64,000 nucleotides of DNA from CAVWUA01 sp963758025 (GTDB lineage: Bacteria > Planctomycetota > Planctomycetia > Isosphaerales > Isosphaeraceae): the NCBI GenBank assembly GCA_963758025.1, contig CAVWUA010000004.1:1-64000 (forward strand), written 5' to 3'. Below are positions 47,216 to 59,482 of this stretch, piece by piece. Below the pieces are notes generated by a model. That model searched no databases. It was not told the DNA's origin and worked only from the letters and a program-made list of their open reading frames with translations. The translations under genes were made by a program, and so were the position numbers. The stretch's first letter is position 1; each line of letters begins with the position of its first letter.

Positions 47216-48900
47216 CGGAAATCGAGCGCGCCTCTCCCGTATATAACCCCACCTCGGCGACGTTTCCGGCCCCCGAGCGTACGCCACGATGGGTGTGGGT
47301 GGCCCTGGTCCTGGCGATGGTCTGGGTCGCGCTGGTGCGCGTGCCGCTCGTCATGAACGCGCCGATTCACCTTGATAGCGACCTGGCCGTCGATGGGCTC
47401 ACGCTGGTCGAGGCCCTGCAAGGGCACGTACGCTGGCATTATCCCGGCACGCCGCACATGGGGATCTTGCCCGTCCTGCTCTCGCTGCCGCAGGCTGCCA
47501 TCTGGGGGGCGACGCCCGAGACGCTCGTCAGCGGGGGCGTGGTGGCATATGAGCTGGTCCTGCTGGCGACGTTCCTGCTGGCGTTGCGGGCGTTCGGGCC
47601 GAGGGTCGCGGCGTGGTCGCTGGTCCCCCTGGCGTTCGCCTCGACGGGGACGGTCTGGCTGGCTGGGCGGATCACCGGCGGGCACCTGCTGACGGTCTTC
47701 TGGCATGCCGCCGCGTTCGCCTTCTTGCACGCCAACTTGACGCGCGGCGGGATTCTCCGCGCGGCGGGGTTCGGCGTCTGGTGCGGACTCGGATTGTACC
47801 TCGACCAGATGTTTACCCTGTCCTTCCTGGCGATCCTGGCGGTGGGGATTGCCTCGTGGCTCACCTCGGGCGAAGCCCCCCGGCGCTGGTGGTTGGGCAT
47901 GGTGTTCCTTCTGGGCGTGGCACTGGGGGTCGTCCCGAGGGTCGTCGGAGTGCGCGCCGATCCCTACGACGCCTATCGGCAACAGTTCGAAACAATCCTT
48001 CAGCCCGATCCCCAGGGCGGGATCGACTGGGATACAGCGCGGGAGCTGGCCGTCGAACACACGAAGATCCTCACCCTCTGGTGCATGCCGAGGTTAATCG
48101 CCGGGCACCGTTTGCCGGCCCTGGAATCGGACCCGCACCCGGTCACGTTCCGGGGCGCGAGGCCCCCCCGCACCGTCCCGAGTGGGAGGTGGTTCCGGTG
48201 CTGACGACGGCGCTGGCGCTGCCGCTGTTCCTCGTGGCGATGCTGGCGGTGGCCTGGGGAACGCCGAGGAGCCGCGACCTGGGCGGAACGGCCGTGCGCT
48301 GGGGCTTACTGGCGACGTCGATCGCGGTCGTCGCCGGGTTCATCCTCAACCGCAACATCTACAACTCGGATAATTACCGCTATCTCGTCCTGCTGCTGGT
48401 TCCCTGGCGCTCGGGTTCGGCCTCTTGATGGGCAGCCTGGCGCGTCAGGGCTGGGGCGGGACGACGGCGGCCTGGCTGCTGGCGCTGGGCCTGGCGGTGC
48501 TGTTGACGCTCGACACCGGGCGCTGGTACGGCCGCTTCGGCTGGATCGATGAGGTCGGTCGTCCGGTGCGGCAGCCGTTGCGTGACCCGGCCCTGGCGTG
48601 GCTGAAACGACATCCCGAGGTTGAGGCGATCTTCGGCAGCTACTGGGACGTGTACCGCCTGGCCTTCCTGAGCGGGGGAACCATTCGCGGCGTGCCGTAT
48701 CCGGTCTATCCGCAACGCGACCCGGCGTGGGCGGACGGCCTGCCGGGCGCCGCCCTCGCATTCTTATCGCGCGCCCGATTCGGCCCGGTTCCTTCTACAT
48801 CAGCCAGGCCGAAGCCGAGGGAGCCGAATTGTTGTATCATGCCGGCGACGTGTGGATCTTCGACTGGCCCAGGGAGACTCCCCGTGACGTCGGCAGATGA
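47212..48900 (+). CDS. GT39/PMT-like multi-span membrane glycosyltransferase-type protein (frameshifted)
   Basis: The N-terminal helix (WVWVALVLAMVWVALVRVPLV) is followed by a loop with HLDSDLAVDGLTLVEALQGH. That loop has the acidic, early-periplasmic arrangement of GT39-type enzymes. At least ten membrane helices follow. The C-terminal soluble part reads LAWLKRHPEVEAIFGSYWDVYRLAFLSGG and SFYISQAEAEGAELLYHAGDVWIFDW. Frame changes occur near 48165, 48408 and 48765. The true stop at 48898-48900 overlaps the next gene's GTG by 17 bases. Transfer of a lipid-linked sugar is likely, but the acceptor is unknown. Confidence 0.65.
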
Positions 48901-51433
48901 GGCCAAGGTCTGGACCCCTGAGCGCCGACCGTGGGGCTGGGGCGACGCCCTGGCCCTGCTCGTCTGGACCGCGGCCATCGTCGCCTTCTTCTGGAACGCG
49001 GTCGCCCTGCGTGGGGCGTTCTTCTACTTCGACATCACCGAGATCAATTATCCGTACCGCGCGTTCCTCGCCGAGGAAATCCGCGCGGGCCGCTTCTCGC
49101 GCTGGATGCCGGGGCTGTATTGCGGCCTTCCGTTGTATAGTGAAAGCCAGGCGGGCTACCTGCACCCCTTGAAGTACCTGCTCTATCCGTGGATGCCGAC
49201 CTGGGCGGCATTCAACTACGACACGGTTCTCTCCGTCTGGCTGACGGGCCTGGGGGCCTTCGGCTGGCTGCGGCGGCACGTCGGACCGGCCGGGGCGCTG
49301 ACAGGCGCGGCCATCGTCGGCCTGAGCGGGTTCACCTGGGCGCACCTGGTCCACACGAGCATGATCAATGCCCTGGTGAGCGTCCCCCTGGCGTTCTGGG
49401 CGTTGGAATGCACGTGGGATGGCGGACGCCTGCGAGGCGTGGCGCTGGGGGCCTTGGCCCTGGCCTGCCAGGTCTTCGCGGGGCACCTTCAGGACACGAT
49501 CCTGACGGGTCTGGCCCTCGGTCTGTACGGGCTTTACCGCGCGGCGATCGAGCGCGGAACGACGCGGCGCGCGTTCGCATTGGGGACCGCCGTGGGAATC
49601 GTCGGCCTGGCCGCCTTGCTCGCGGCCGTGCAGTGGATTCCGTCGAAGGAGTTGATCGACCGTTCCCCCCGCGCCGGCGGGATGACCTGGGGAGAGCAGA
49701 CGTTCGGCTCTTGGAGCCCGGAATTGCTGCCGACGTTGCTCCTGCGCGAGGCCTACGGCACCCGTGCGCGGGACACCGACTGGATGGACGGGTTCTATCC
49801 GTACCATGAAATGAACACGTATATGAGCGTCGTCGGCCTGGCCCTGGCCGTGCTTGGGCTGGCGGCGTACCGGGACCGCTGGGTCGGGTTCTGGGTGATC
49901 CTCGGCGGCCTCGGCGGCTTGCTCATGCTCGGCCGGTTCACGATCCTGTCCGACCTGCTGGCGCGGGTTCCCGTGCTGAACACCGGGCGGATTCCGGTGC
50001 GTTACCACTTATGGGTGCTGCTGGCCGTCGCCGCCCTGGCGAGCGTGGGAGTGGACCGGCTGGCGCGGCCCGGACGCGTCCGCCTGCGTTGGGCGGTCGT
50101 GACGATCGCGGCCCTGGCGGTCGTCTCGGTGCCGATTCTCTGGTACGTCTATGAGCCAGCCTGGACCGAGGCGCAACGCTGGGCGACGGCGTACCACAAG
50201 GCGCGCTATCGCTGGCTCGGAAGGGAGTTGAGCCTGGCCCTCTTGCGGACGGGCCTGATCGCTCTGATCGGCTGGGCGGTCGCCGGTCGGGCCGCGCGAG
50301 GGGCCTCACCCCGCATACGGTCCCGGCTTGTCTTCCTGCTCCCCTTGCTGGTGATGGCCGACCTGCTGGGGGCCTACTGGCATGACGCGCCGACGGTCGA
50401 TCCGGCATACTGGACCGACCCGCCGCCGAGCGTCACGCAACTCCGCGCCGACCCGTCCCTGATCCGCGTCTTCGGCATGCCGACGCGATCGGCCGGCGAG
50501 CCGGGATACGCCAGTACCGAGGTCGATTTCTTCGACGCGCGCGACCCCTTGGGTTGGAGCCTCGCGCCGGTCTGGGACATCCGCTCGTCCGGCGGACTGA
50601 CTCCGATCCACGCGCGACGGACCGACTGGTACGACGAGATGGCCAACCGTGCCGGGGTCCGATTCGACCTGGAGAGCGTCAGCCACATCCTCACCGGCAC
50701 CTTGCAGGACGTTCCCCGATTCGGCCCCGCCGAGCGGGCCGGCTCGGCCTTCATCCACAGCAATCCGGATGTTCTGCCTCGTGCCCGCCTGGTGGGCCGC
50801 CCCGTCTATGCCCGCGATGATCTCGACGCGGCGCGGACGCTTCTGCGTCTGGGGACCGCCGCCCGCGAACGATTGATCGTCGAGGACCCCGCCCGGCCCC
50901 TCCCGCCCGATTCGACTGTTTCCGGCCGGGCCGAGATCGTGACCGATAAGCCCGAGTCGGTGGTGATCCAGACCGCGTCCGACGGCCCGGCCTACCTCGT
51001 GCTTGCCGACACGTTCGACCCCGGCTGGTCGGCGACGCTCGACGGCCAGCCGGTGCCGATCCGTCCCGCCTACGTGGCCTTCCGCGCGGTCTTCGTGCCC
51101 GAAGGAGAACACACGGTCGCCTTCTTCTATGAACCGGCCGGATTCCGAACGGGTCTGGCCGTCAGCGGCGTGGGGGTCTGCCTGTTCCTTTTCTGTCTGG
51201 CGTGGCCCCGCCCGCTCGCCACGCTCGCCCCCATCCACGGCAATCTCGATTGGCCCCGGCGCTGGCCCGCCCTGGGGCTGGCCCTGGCCGTGGTCGTGCT
51301 CGTCGCCTCGATCGTCACGATCCGGCCGGACGGTGGCGTCGGCGTTCAGGAACGCTGGTCGATCGCCCTCCACCGCTTCACCTGGGGTGCCGGGTTGGAA
51401 GCGATCCAGCCGCCGCCTCCCCCGCTCGAATGA
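48884..51433 (+). CDS. YfhO-like large membrane protein
   Basis: From the GTG at 48884 (MTSADEAKVWTPERRPWGWG) the protein runs 849 residues. About a dozen membrane helices precede a C-terminal periplasmic domain with IVTDKPESVVIQTASDGPAYLVLADTFDPGWSATLDGQPVPI and GEHTVAFFYEP, the end typical of YfhO-type proteins. An early loop holds FDITEINYPYRAFLAEEIRAGRF. YfhO-like proteins help glycosylate lipoteichoic acid or related polymers in other bacteria. Here a role in envelope polysaccharide or protein glycosylation is inferred. Frame intact. Start chosen from the translational overlap with the preceding gene. Confidence 0.75.
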   Translation: MTSADEAKVWTPERRPWGWGDALALLVWTAAIVAFFWNAVALRGAFFYFDITEINYPYRAFLAEEIRAGRFSRWMPGLYCGLPLYSESQAGYLHPLKYLLYPWMPTWAAFNYDTVLSVWLTGLGAFGWLRRHVGPAGALTGAAIVGLSGFTWAHLVHTSMINALVSVPLAFWALECTWDGGRLRGVALGALALACQVFAGHLQDTILTGLALGLYGLYRAAIERGTTRRAFALGTAVGIVGLAALLAAVQWIPSKELIDRSPRAGGMTWGEQTFGSWSPELLPTLLLREAYGTRARDTDWMDGFYPYHEMNTYMSVVGLALAVLGLAAYRDRWVGFWVILGGLGGLLMLGRFTILSDLLARVPVLNTGRIPVRYHLWVLLAVAALASVGVDRLARPGRVRLRWAVVTIAALAVVSVPILWYVYEPAWTEAQRWATAYHKARYRWLGRELSLALLRTGLIALIGWAVAGRAARGASPRIRSRLVFLLPLLVMADLLGAYWHDAPTVDPAYWTDPPPSVTQLRADPSLIRVFGMPTRSAGEPGYASTEVDFFDARDPLGWSLAPVWDIRSSGGLTPIHARRTDWYDEMANRAGVRFDLESVSHILTGTLQDVPRFGPAERAGSAFIHSNPDVLPRARLVGRPVYARDDLDAARTLLRLGTAARERLIVEDPARPLPPDSTVSGRAEIVTDKPESVVIQTASDGPAYLVLADTFDPGWSATLDGQPVPIRPAYVAFRAVFVPEGEHTVAFFYEPAGFRTGLAVSGVGVCLFLFCLAWPRPLATLAPIHGNLDWPRRWPALGLALAVVVLVASIVTIRPDGGVGVQERWSIALHRFTWGAGLEAIQPPPPPLE

Positions 51434-51515
51434 GGTTTGAGGTGCCGGAATCCGTTGCAATCCGCCCCTGCCTGGCGACACGACCGGCGGGAGCGAATCG
51501 AGTCGATCGGAGGGA

Positions 51516-51544
51516 TTGCATTCGCGGAGTCGATACCCTATACT
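51516..51544 (+). promoter_or_regulatory. Sigma-70-type promoter for rpsO-pnp
   Basis: TTGCAT (51516-51521) and TATACT (51539-51544) are separated by exactly 17 bp, both close to consensus. They lie 70 bp ahead of the rpsO start codon in an otherwise gene-free gap. Confidence 0.7.
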
Positions 51545-51613
51545 CGTGAACCTTACGGTAGAAACGTCAATTAACGGCTCATGATGCAATGGCCGGTGGC
51601 TGCGGGGCGTGCG

Positions 51614-51883
51614 ATGTCGATCACCAAAGAGAAGAAGCAGGAGATTATCCAAACGTTCAGCCGGGGTGAGCAGGACACGGGGTCGCCCGAGGTACAGATC
51701 GCCCTGCTGACGGCCCGGATCAACGACCTGACCGAGCACTTCAAGTCACACAAGAAGGACCACGCCAGCCGCCGAGGGCTGCTGATGATGGTTTCGAAGC
51801 GGTCCAGCCTCCTGAAGTATCTGCGGCAGCATGACCGCAAGAGCTATCTGGAGGTGATCGGTCGGCTAGGCATCCGGAAATAA
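51614..51883 (+). CDS. rpsO: 30S ribosomal protein S15
   Basis: The 89 residues from MSITKEKKQEIIQTF match S15 in full, including SRGEQDTGSPEVQIALLTARI, HFKSHKKDHASRRGLLMMVSKR and LKYLRQHD. The protein binds 16S rRNA early in small-subunit assembly. An upstream ATG at 51581 is rejected because homology begins at 51614. It is followed by pnp 167 bp later, the common bacterial order. Confidence 0.98.
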   Translation: MSITKEKKQEIIQTFSRGEQDTGSPEVQIALLTARINDLTEHFKSHKKDHASRRGLLMMVSKRSSLLKYLRQHDRKSYLEVIGRLGIRK

Positions 51884-52050
51884 TCCCCGTCCCGGCTCTC
51901 ACGGCCCCTGGTCGTCGGAGTCCGGGATGTTTGCTTTTTCTGCGTTGGTTCGCCAGGCATCTTCCGTCCCTTCGCGCCGGTCAACGGCCCTCGGGACGGC
52001 GATCATCGCTCGCCCGATCCGCCCCGAGCACGGCCAAGGGTAGGATGGGA

Positions 52051-54306
52051 ATGTCAACCACGTCGTCTTCGACAACGCCTCGTAAACCTGTCACCGTCGA
52101 GCGCTCGATCGGTGGCAAAACGCTGTCCCTGGAATCCGGCAAGCTCGCCAAGCAGGCCACCGGCGCGGTGGTCGTCCGGCTGGGCGACACGATGGCCCTC
52201 GTGGCCACGGTGGCGGCCCCGGGCCGCGAAGGCCTGGATTTCTTTCCGATGCAGGTGGAATACCGCGAGAAGACCTACTCCGCGGGCAAGTTCCCCGGCG
52301 GTTTCATCAAGCGGGAAGGTCGCCCCTCGACCAAGGAAATCCTCACCTCCCGACTGATCGACCGGCCGATCCGGCCGCTCTTCCCCCCGCAGTATCGCAA
52401 CGAGGTCCAGATTCAGGCGAGCCCGATCTCGGCCGACCGGGTGAACGACCCGGACGTGCTCGCGATGATCGGGGCCTCGGCGTCGCTGATCATCGCTCCC
52501 GAGGTGCCGTTTCTCGGGCCAATCGGCGCGGTGCGGCTCGGCCGGATCGACGGCAAGCTCATCCCCTTGCCGACCGTCGATGAGCTGAATCAGAGCGACC
52601 TCGATCTGGTCGTCGCCAGCACCCGGAACGCGGTCGTCATGATCGAAGGCTTCGGCCAGGAAATCCCCGAGCCGGAAATGCTCGAGGCCATCATGGAGGC
52701 CCACCGGCTCAATCAGGACGTGATCGCCCTGCAGATGGAACTGCGCGAAGGTCGGGCCTGCCCCCGCTCGAACAGATCACGCCGCAACCCGACCCGCTCA
52801 TTCAGACCCTGCACGAACGTTACGCGAACGATCTACGCGAGGCAAAGAAGACGTTCGTCAAGGCCGAGCGGAACCAGACCGTCAAGGAGCTTCAGGAACG
52901 GGTCCTCGCCGAGATGGTCCCCGAAGGCTCCGAGGGGAACGAGGGGGTGCCCACGCCGTTGCAGGTCAAGTCCGCCTTCTACGCGCTGCAGGAGCGGGTC
53001 GTCCGCGAGATGATCCTCGACGGCTATCGCCCCGATGGCCGCGGACCGAAGGACATCCGGCCGATCAACTGCGAGGTCGGACCTTCTGCCCAGCGCCCAC
53101 GGCTCGGCCCTCTTCCAGCGCGGCGAAACCCAGGCGCTGGTCACGACCGCCCTCGGCACCGGCTCGGACGAGCAGCGGGTCGAGGGGATCATGGAAGAGT
53201 TCAGCAAGAAGTTCATGCTCGACTACAACATGCCGAGCTTCTCCGTGGGCGAGGTCCGGCCGATCCGCGGCCCCGGCCGCCGCGAAATCGGCCACGGCGC
53301 GCTCGCCGAGCGGTCGGTCAAGCCGATCCTGCCCAGCACGGAAGAGTTTCCCTACACGATCCGCGTCGTCTCGGACATCCTGGAATCCAACGGTTCCAGC
53401 TCGATGGCCTCCGTCTGCGGCGCGACCCTGAGCCTGATGGACGCCGGCGTGCCGATCACCGACCCGGTCGGCGGCATCTCGATCGGCCTCGTGCAGGATG
53501 AGGCGTCCGGCCGCCATGTCCTCCTGACCGACATCATCGGCGACGAGGACCACTTCGGCGACATGGATTTCAAGGTCGCCGGCACCCAGCGCGGCGTCAC
53601 CGGCATCCAGCTCGACCTGAAGAACCTCGGCATCACCGAGAACATCATCAAGCGAAACCCTGGACCAGGCCCAGGAAGCCCGCCTCGAGATCCTCCGCAC
53701 GATGCTCCGCGCGATCAAGCGGCCCCGCGAGGAAATCTCCGAGAAGGCCCCCCGGCTCATCCAGATCCAGATCAACCCCGAGAAGATCGGCCTGGTCATC
53801 GGCCCCGGCGGCAAGACGATCCGCCGCCTCCAGGAGGAGACCGGCGCGAAGATCGACATCGAGGATTCGGGCGTCGTCACCCTCTCCAGCCCCGACGCCA
53901 CCGGCGCCGAGGCCGCCCGCGACCGCATCCAGGCCATGACCGAAGGGGTCAAGCCGGGCGGGATCTACGAAGGTCGCGTCACCGCGATCAAGGATTTCGG
54001 CGCATTCGTCGAAATTCTTCCCGGCAAGGACGGCCTGGTCCACATCAGCGAACTGTCCGAGGGCTACGTCGGGAGCGTGACCGACATCTGCCGCGTCGGC
54101 GATCCGATGCTCGTCAAGGTCGATCGCCGTCGATGAACAGGACCGCGTGAAACTCTCCCGCAAGGCCGCCCTGGCCGAGCGCGGGGAAACCGATCCCTAC
54201 GCCGACCGCGAGCGCCCCGCCGGTGGCGGCGGCCCGTCCCGAGGCCCAGGTGGTCCCCCTCGCGGTGGAGACCGTGGCGGACGAGCGACCTCGCGACCGC
54301 GACTGA
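52051..54306 (+). CDS. pnp: Polyribonucleotide nucleotidyltransferase (PNPase), frameshifted
   Basis: All PNPase domains are present in order. The first RNase PH domain has VERSIGGKTLSLESGKLAKQATGAVVVRLGDT and FKRE-type IKREGRPSTKEILTSRLIDRP. The helical linker follows. The second RNase PH domain has GSALFQRGETQALVTTALGT and RREIGHGALAERS. Then come KH (GLVIGPGGKTIRRLQEETGAKIDI) and S1 (GRVTAIKDFGAFVEILPGKDGLVHISELSEG). The enzyme degrades RNA from the 3' end with phosphate. Frames change near 52752, 53082, 53660, 54125 and 54300. The stop at 54304-54306 is inferred. Nothing else is missing, so the gene is almost certainly functional. Confidence 0.9.
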
Positions 54307-54454
54307 TCGCCTCTCCGGCCCGGCTTTCCGACGAAACCCAAAGGGCGGTGCGACCCGTTGACTCGCAGCGGACGCGCCGCCCGGTCCCTTTCTCAGAGGA
54401 CGATGGGAACACATCCCCGGTCCCTGCCCTCCCAGCCCCAAGGGGAGCACGTCC

Positions 54455-55272
54455 ATGGCCGATTCGACCGCCACAGTCCATGACGCCGAACAGGACGTTC
54501 GACCCGCCGCCGAGGACGATTCCACCGAGGCCGGCACCGAACTGAACCGTCGTCTCCGCGCCCAGTACGCCGAGATCGCGCAACTGGCCGGCGGCCTCGC
54601 GCATGAGATCCGCAACCCGCTCTCGACCATGTGGCTGAACCTCGACCTGCTCGCCGAGGATTTTCAGGAACCGGAAGACCCTCGCGAGCGACGTGTCCTG
54701 CAGAAGATCGAGCGTGTCCGCCGCGAGAGCCATCGGCTCGAATCCCTGCTGGAAGACTTCTTGCGGTTCGCGCGGGTCCAGGCCCTGCGTCGGAAGCCGA
54801 CCGACCTGAATTCCCTGGTCGATGAACTGCGCGACTTCTTCGAGCCGCAAGCCGCCGCGCAAGGGGTCGTCTTCCGGGTCCACTACGCGGATGACTTGCC
54901 CCGCGTGCCTCTCGACGCCGACCTGTTCAAGCAGGCCCTGTTCAACCTGATCCGCAATGCCGCAGCACGCCATGCCCGATGGCGGCGACCTGATCCTGAC
55001 CACGCGACGCGACGGCCCCTGGGTCGTGCTCGACGTGATCGACACCGGTTGCGGCATCCCGAAGGAGGAGCAGAGCCAGATTTTTCAGCCGTTCTTCTCG
55101 ACCCGCAAGAGCGGCACCGGCCTGGGCTTGCCAACCGCCGCTACGGATCGTCGAGGCCCACGGCGGCGACCTCACGCTCGAGAGTGAGCCGGGCAAAGGG
55201 TCAAAGTTCTCGATCCGATTACCCGTGGATGTCGAACGACTCGACCGATGGCGATTCGCCTTCGTGAACTGA
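54455..55272 (+). CDS. Soluble sensor histidine kinase, NtrB/AtoS-type (frameshifted)
   Basis: After a 45-residue charged start comes the dimerisation and phosphoacceptor motif LAGGLAHEIRNPLSTMWLNL (His near residue 50). The N box is FNLIRNAA and the G1 box VIDTGCGIPKEEQSQIF. The F and G2 boxes are FFSTRKSGTGLGL, and the end is IVEAHGGDLTLESEPGKGSKFSIRLPV. No membrane helix or PAS domain is present, so it should be cytoplasmic. Frame changes lie near 54955 and 55132. The stop at 55270 is 17 bp before the sigma-54 response regulator, its obvious partner. Confidence 0.88.
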
Positions 55273-55289
55273 ATACGAACTGAACGATC

Positions 55290-56660
<1,371 letters not shown>

Positions 56661-56709
56661 TCAACCGGCCTTCTTCGCCGCCGGAGGAGGCAAAACGTCC
56701 GGCTCATTC

Positions 56710-57213
56710 TCAGTCGGTGGCACGGCGGGCGGCCTCCCCCTGCGCGGGTGGCGGTTCCACGCGAGTCTCGGCCGGACGGCGGCGCCGGCGTCTCCGTTTG
56801 CTGCGTCTGCGACCCGAAATAGAAGCCGACGATCGTGCCGAAGACGCCGATCAGCAGGTTCAGGATTTCCTTGGCCCGCGTAAACCGCTCCTTGGCGTAT
56901 TCATCGGTCTGGAAGAGCGCCGCGAGGGTCAGGATCAGGGCGATGACGATCGTGCCCACCGAGAACAGGAGGGTGATCATCCCCCGGGCAAAATCGATGC
57001 TCGCGATCCCCCGTTGCCCGCCATCCTTGCTCGCGTCGCCCGATGCCGAAATATAGACGAAGATCATGCTCAACAAGACGACGATGGTGATCAGCGCCGG
57101 AAACGAGAGCAGGCTTCGGGCGAGTTGACGTCGCCTGTTCCCGGATCGTCGTCACTTCCGAAGGCGGATCGGGGGGTGTCGGCGGAGTCGGCGGGGTTGG
57201 GATCTGACGACAT
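56710..57213 (-). CDS. Two-helix membrane protein of unknown function (frameshifted)
   Basis: A polar start (MSSDPNPADSADTPRSAFGS) joins, after a shift near 57115, to a membrane helix (ALITIVVLLSMIFVYISA), a loop, and a second helix (MITLLFSVGTIVIALILTLAALF). Then comes AKERFTRAKEILNLLIGVFGTIVGFYFGSQTQ, a third weak helix. After a shift near 56790 the end reads VEPPPAQGEAARRATD. The pattern NLLIGVFGTIVGFYFGS is seen in small uncharacterised membrane proteins of many bacteria. It converges on the response regulator gene. Confidence 0.55.
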
Positions 57214-57421
57214 CACATCCTCTCCAGTCCTGACGATCAAGACGGCCTGAACCTGCGGAATTCGCGAGCATTCCCACGCTTCGACACCAAATGTAACACG
57301 CCCCCAAGGGAGCGTCGAACGAATTTCACCAATCTTCATAAGCACCTTCCAAACTAACATAGCCATGGGGAGTGGCATCCCGATCCAGCCGCAAATTGGC
57401 TCGGATCGAACGAGAAGGGAC

Positions 57422-57450
57422 TTCTGAACACACGATCAGTACTCTAGAAT
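57422..57450 (+). promoter_or_regulatory. Possible promoter of mutL
   Basis: TTCTGA (57422-57427) and TAGAAT (57445-57450) are 17 bp apart, 35 bp before the mutL start. The -10 is good, the -35 weak. This is the only candidate I see in the 270-bp gap. Confidence 0.4.
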
Positions 57451-57484
57451 AGACGTGGTAGAATCGTGGTGGGAGGGGGATGCG

Positions 57485-59441
57485 ATGGGAATCATTCACG
57501 AGCTGCCGCCGTCGGTCATCAACCAGATCGCCGCGGGCGAGGTGGTGGAGCGGCCGGCGAGCGTGGTAAAGGAATTGCTGGAGAACGCCATCGACGCCGG
57601 GGCGACGCGGGTCGAGGTGTCGGTCGAGCGTGGGGGGAAGGACCTGATCCGCGTGGCGGACAACGGCAAGGGGATGGAGCCGGAGGACCTTTTGCTGGCG
57701 TTCCGGCCACATGCGACGAGCAAGCTGGGCGAGGCCGACGACCTGTTCCGCATCGCGACCCTGGGCTTTCGGGGCGAGGCGCTGGCGGCGATCGCCGAGG
57801 TGTCGAGGGTGCGCTGTCAGACCCGCACGGCCGACGCGACGGCCGGGTCCGAGATCACGATCGAGGGGGGCGTTGCCGGCTCAGTCCGCGATTGCGCGGC
57901 GCCGGTCGGAACGGTGATCGAGGTCCGTAACCTGTTCTACAACACGCCCGTCCGCCGCACATTCTTGAAGTCCGATTCGACCGAGGCGGGGCACGTCGCG
58001 GAGATGTTCGCCCGGGTCGCGCTGGCGCATCCGACGGTTCATCTCGTGTACCGCTCCGGGAGCAAGGTCGTCCACGACCTGCCGGCGACGACGGGAGTCA
58101 AGGAGCGGATCGCCGTCTTTTTCGGGCAGGAGCTGGCGGATAACCTCCTCTGGGTTGAGAGCCGCATCGAGGCGACGCATCTCTGGGGCTACGTGGCCCA
58201 TCCGTCGCAGAGCCGTTCGAGCACGAAGGGGCAGTATCTCTTCGTGGGGGGACGCTACGTGCGCGATCGGTCCCTCGGCCACGCGCTCTCGGAGGCATAC
58301 CGCGGCCTGCTGATGGTCGGGCGGTCGCCGGTCTCCTTCCTCTACCTGGAGATTCCGGCCGAGGAGGTGGACGTGAACGTCCACCCGACCAAGATCGAGG
58401 TCCGGTTCCGCGACGGGCACCGGATCTACAGCCAGTTGCTCTCGACGATCCGGCAAACGTTCCTGTCGAGCAACCTGCACTCCCGGCTCCAGGTCCCGGC
58501 CGAGTCGGAACCGGAGCCGACAACGCCCACGACCGGCGCGGTGTCCACCGGCGCCGCGCCGGCGCCTCGGGCGGAATCGTATGGATTGAAGACGCCGACC
58601 GAGGCGCGGCAGGAGGTCGCCTCCTGGTTCCAGCCGTCGATCGAAGCCGGTCAAGATCCCCGAGACGCTGCCCCCCGGCTATCCCGGAGCCCCGCCGGTC
58701 GAGCCGGAGTGGGCGCGGTCCTTGCCGCCGAATCCAGCCCGGGAGTCCGCCGAGCCGTTCGACGAGTTCGGGGGAACGTCCAGATCCCCATCCGAGGAAC
58801 CGTCGGAAAACGTTACGCCGACGCCGCATCCCGAACCCGCGCCATGCGGCGGAATTCATCTCTCCGGCCCCGTTGAAGGCGCTTCAGGTCCATGATAGCT
58901 ATCTGATCGCCGAGACGGAGGACGGGATGGTCGTCATCGACCAGCACGCCCTGCACGAGCGGATTCTCTACGAGGAGTTGAAGGCCCGCGTGCGAGCAGG
59001 GGGGGGTGGAATCGCAGCGCCTCCTCGTTCCCGAGCCGGTGGACCTGAGCGCCGCCGACGCGGCCGAAGTCCTCGAACACCGCGACGTTGCTGGCGAGGC
59101 TCGGCCTGGAAGTCGAGCCGTTCGGCGGCGACACGGTGCTCGTGACCAGCACGCCCGTCATGCTCGCGGGGGTCGCCCCCGAGCGGTTGGTGCGGGACCT
59201 GGCCGACCACTTCCGCAGTCACCCACTCCCCCCAACAGCCGATGCCCTCCTGGAGGATGTCCTGAACATGGTCGCCTGCAAGGCGGCCGTGAAGGCCGGT
59301 CAGCGGCTCAGCCCGGAGGAAGTATCGACCCTGCTGGCTCGTCGCCACCTGGCGGCCAACACGCACCACTGCCCCCACGGCCGCCCCACCGCCTTGACGT
59401 TCACCAAGGCTGAGTTGGAGCGGCAATTTGGCCGGATCTGA
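57485..59441 (+). CDS. mutL: DNA mismatch repair protein MutL with endonuclease motif (frameshifted)
   Basis: The GHKL ATPase motifs are complete: VINQIAAGEVVERPASVVKELLENAIDAGA, then DNGKGM, then FRPHATSKL and TLGFRGEALAAIAEV. The transducer domain has the YVNVHPTK-type VDVNVHPTKIEVRF. After a Pro-rich linker comes the C-terminal dimerisation domain, with the nickase motif DQHALHERILYEE and the metal-site CPHGRP. MutL thus should nick the strand itself, as in bacteria lacking MutH. Frame changes lie near 58655, 58850, 59005 and 59085. The ATG at 57485 begins the conserved MGIIHELPP. Confidence 0.9.
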
Positions 59442-59482
59442 ACGACAGCATCACCAATGCTTGCCCCATTAGTTATATAGGG

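Noticed and set aside
52740..54310. Programmed ribosomal frameshifting in pnp and other genes
   Set aside because: No shared slippery site or downstream structure; several shifts per gene and both directions occur, which fits random indel errors better.
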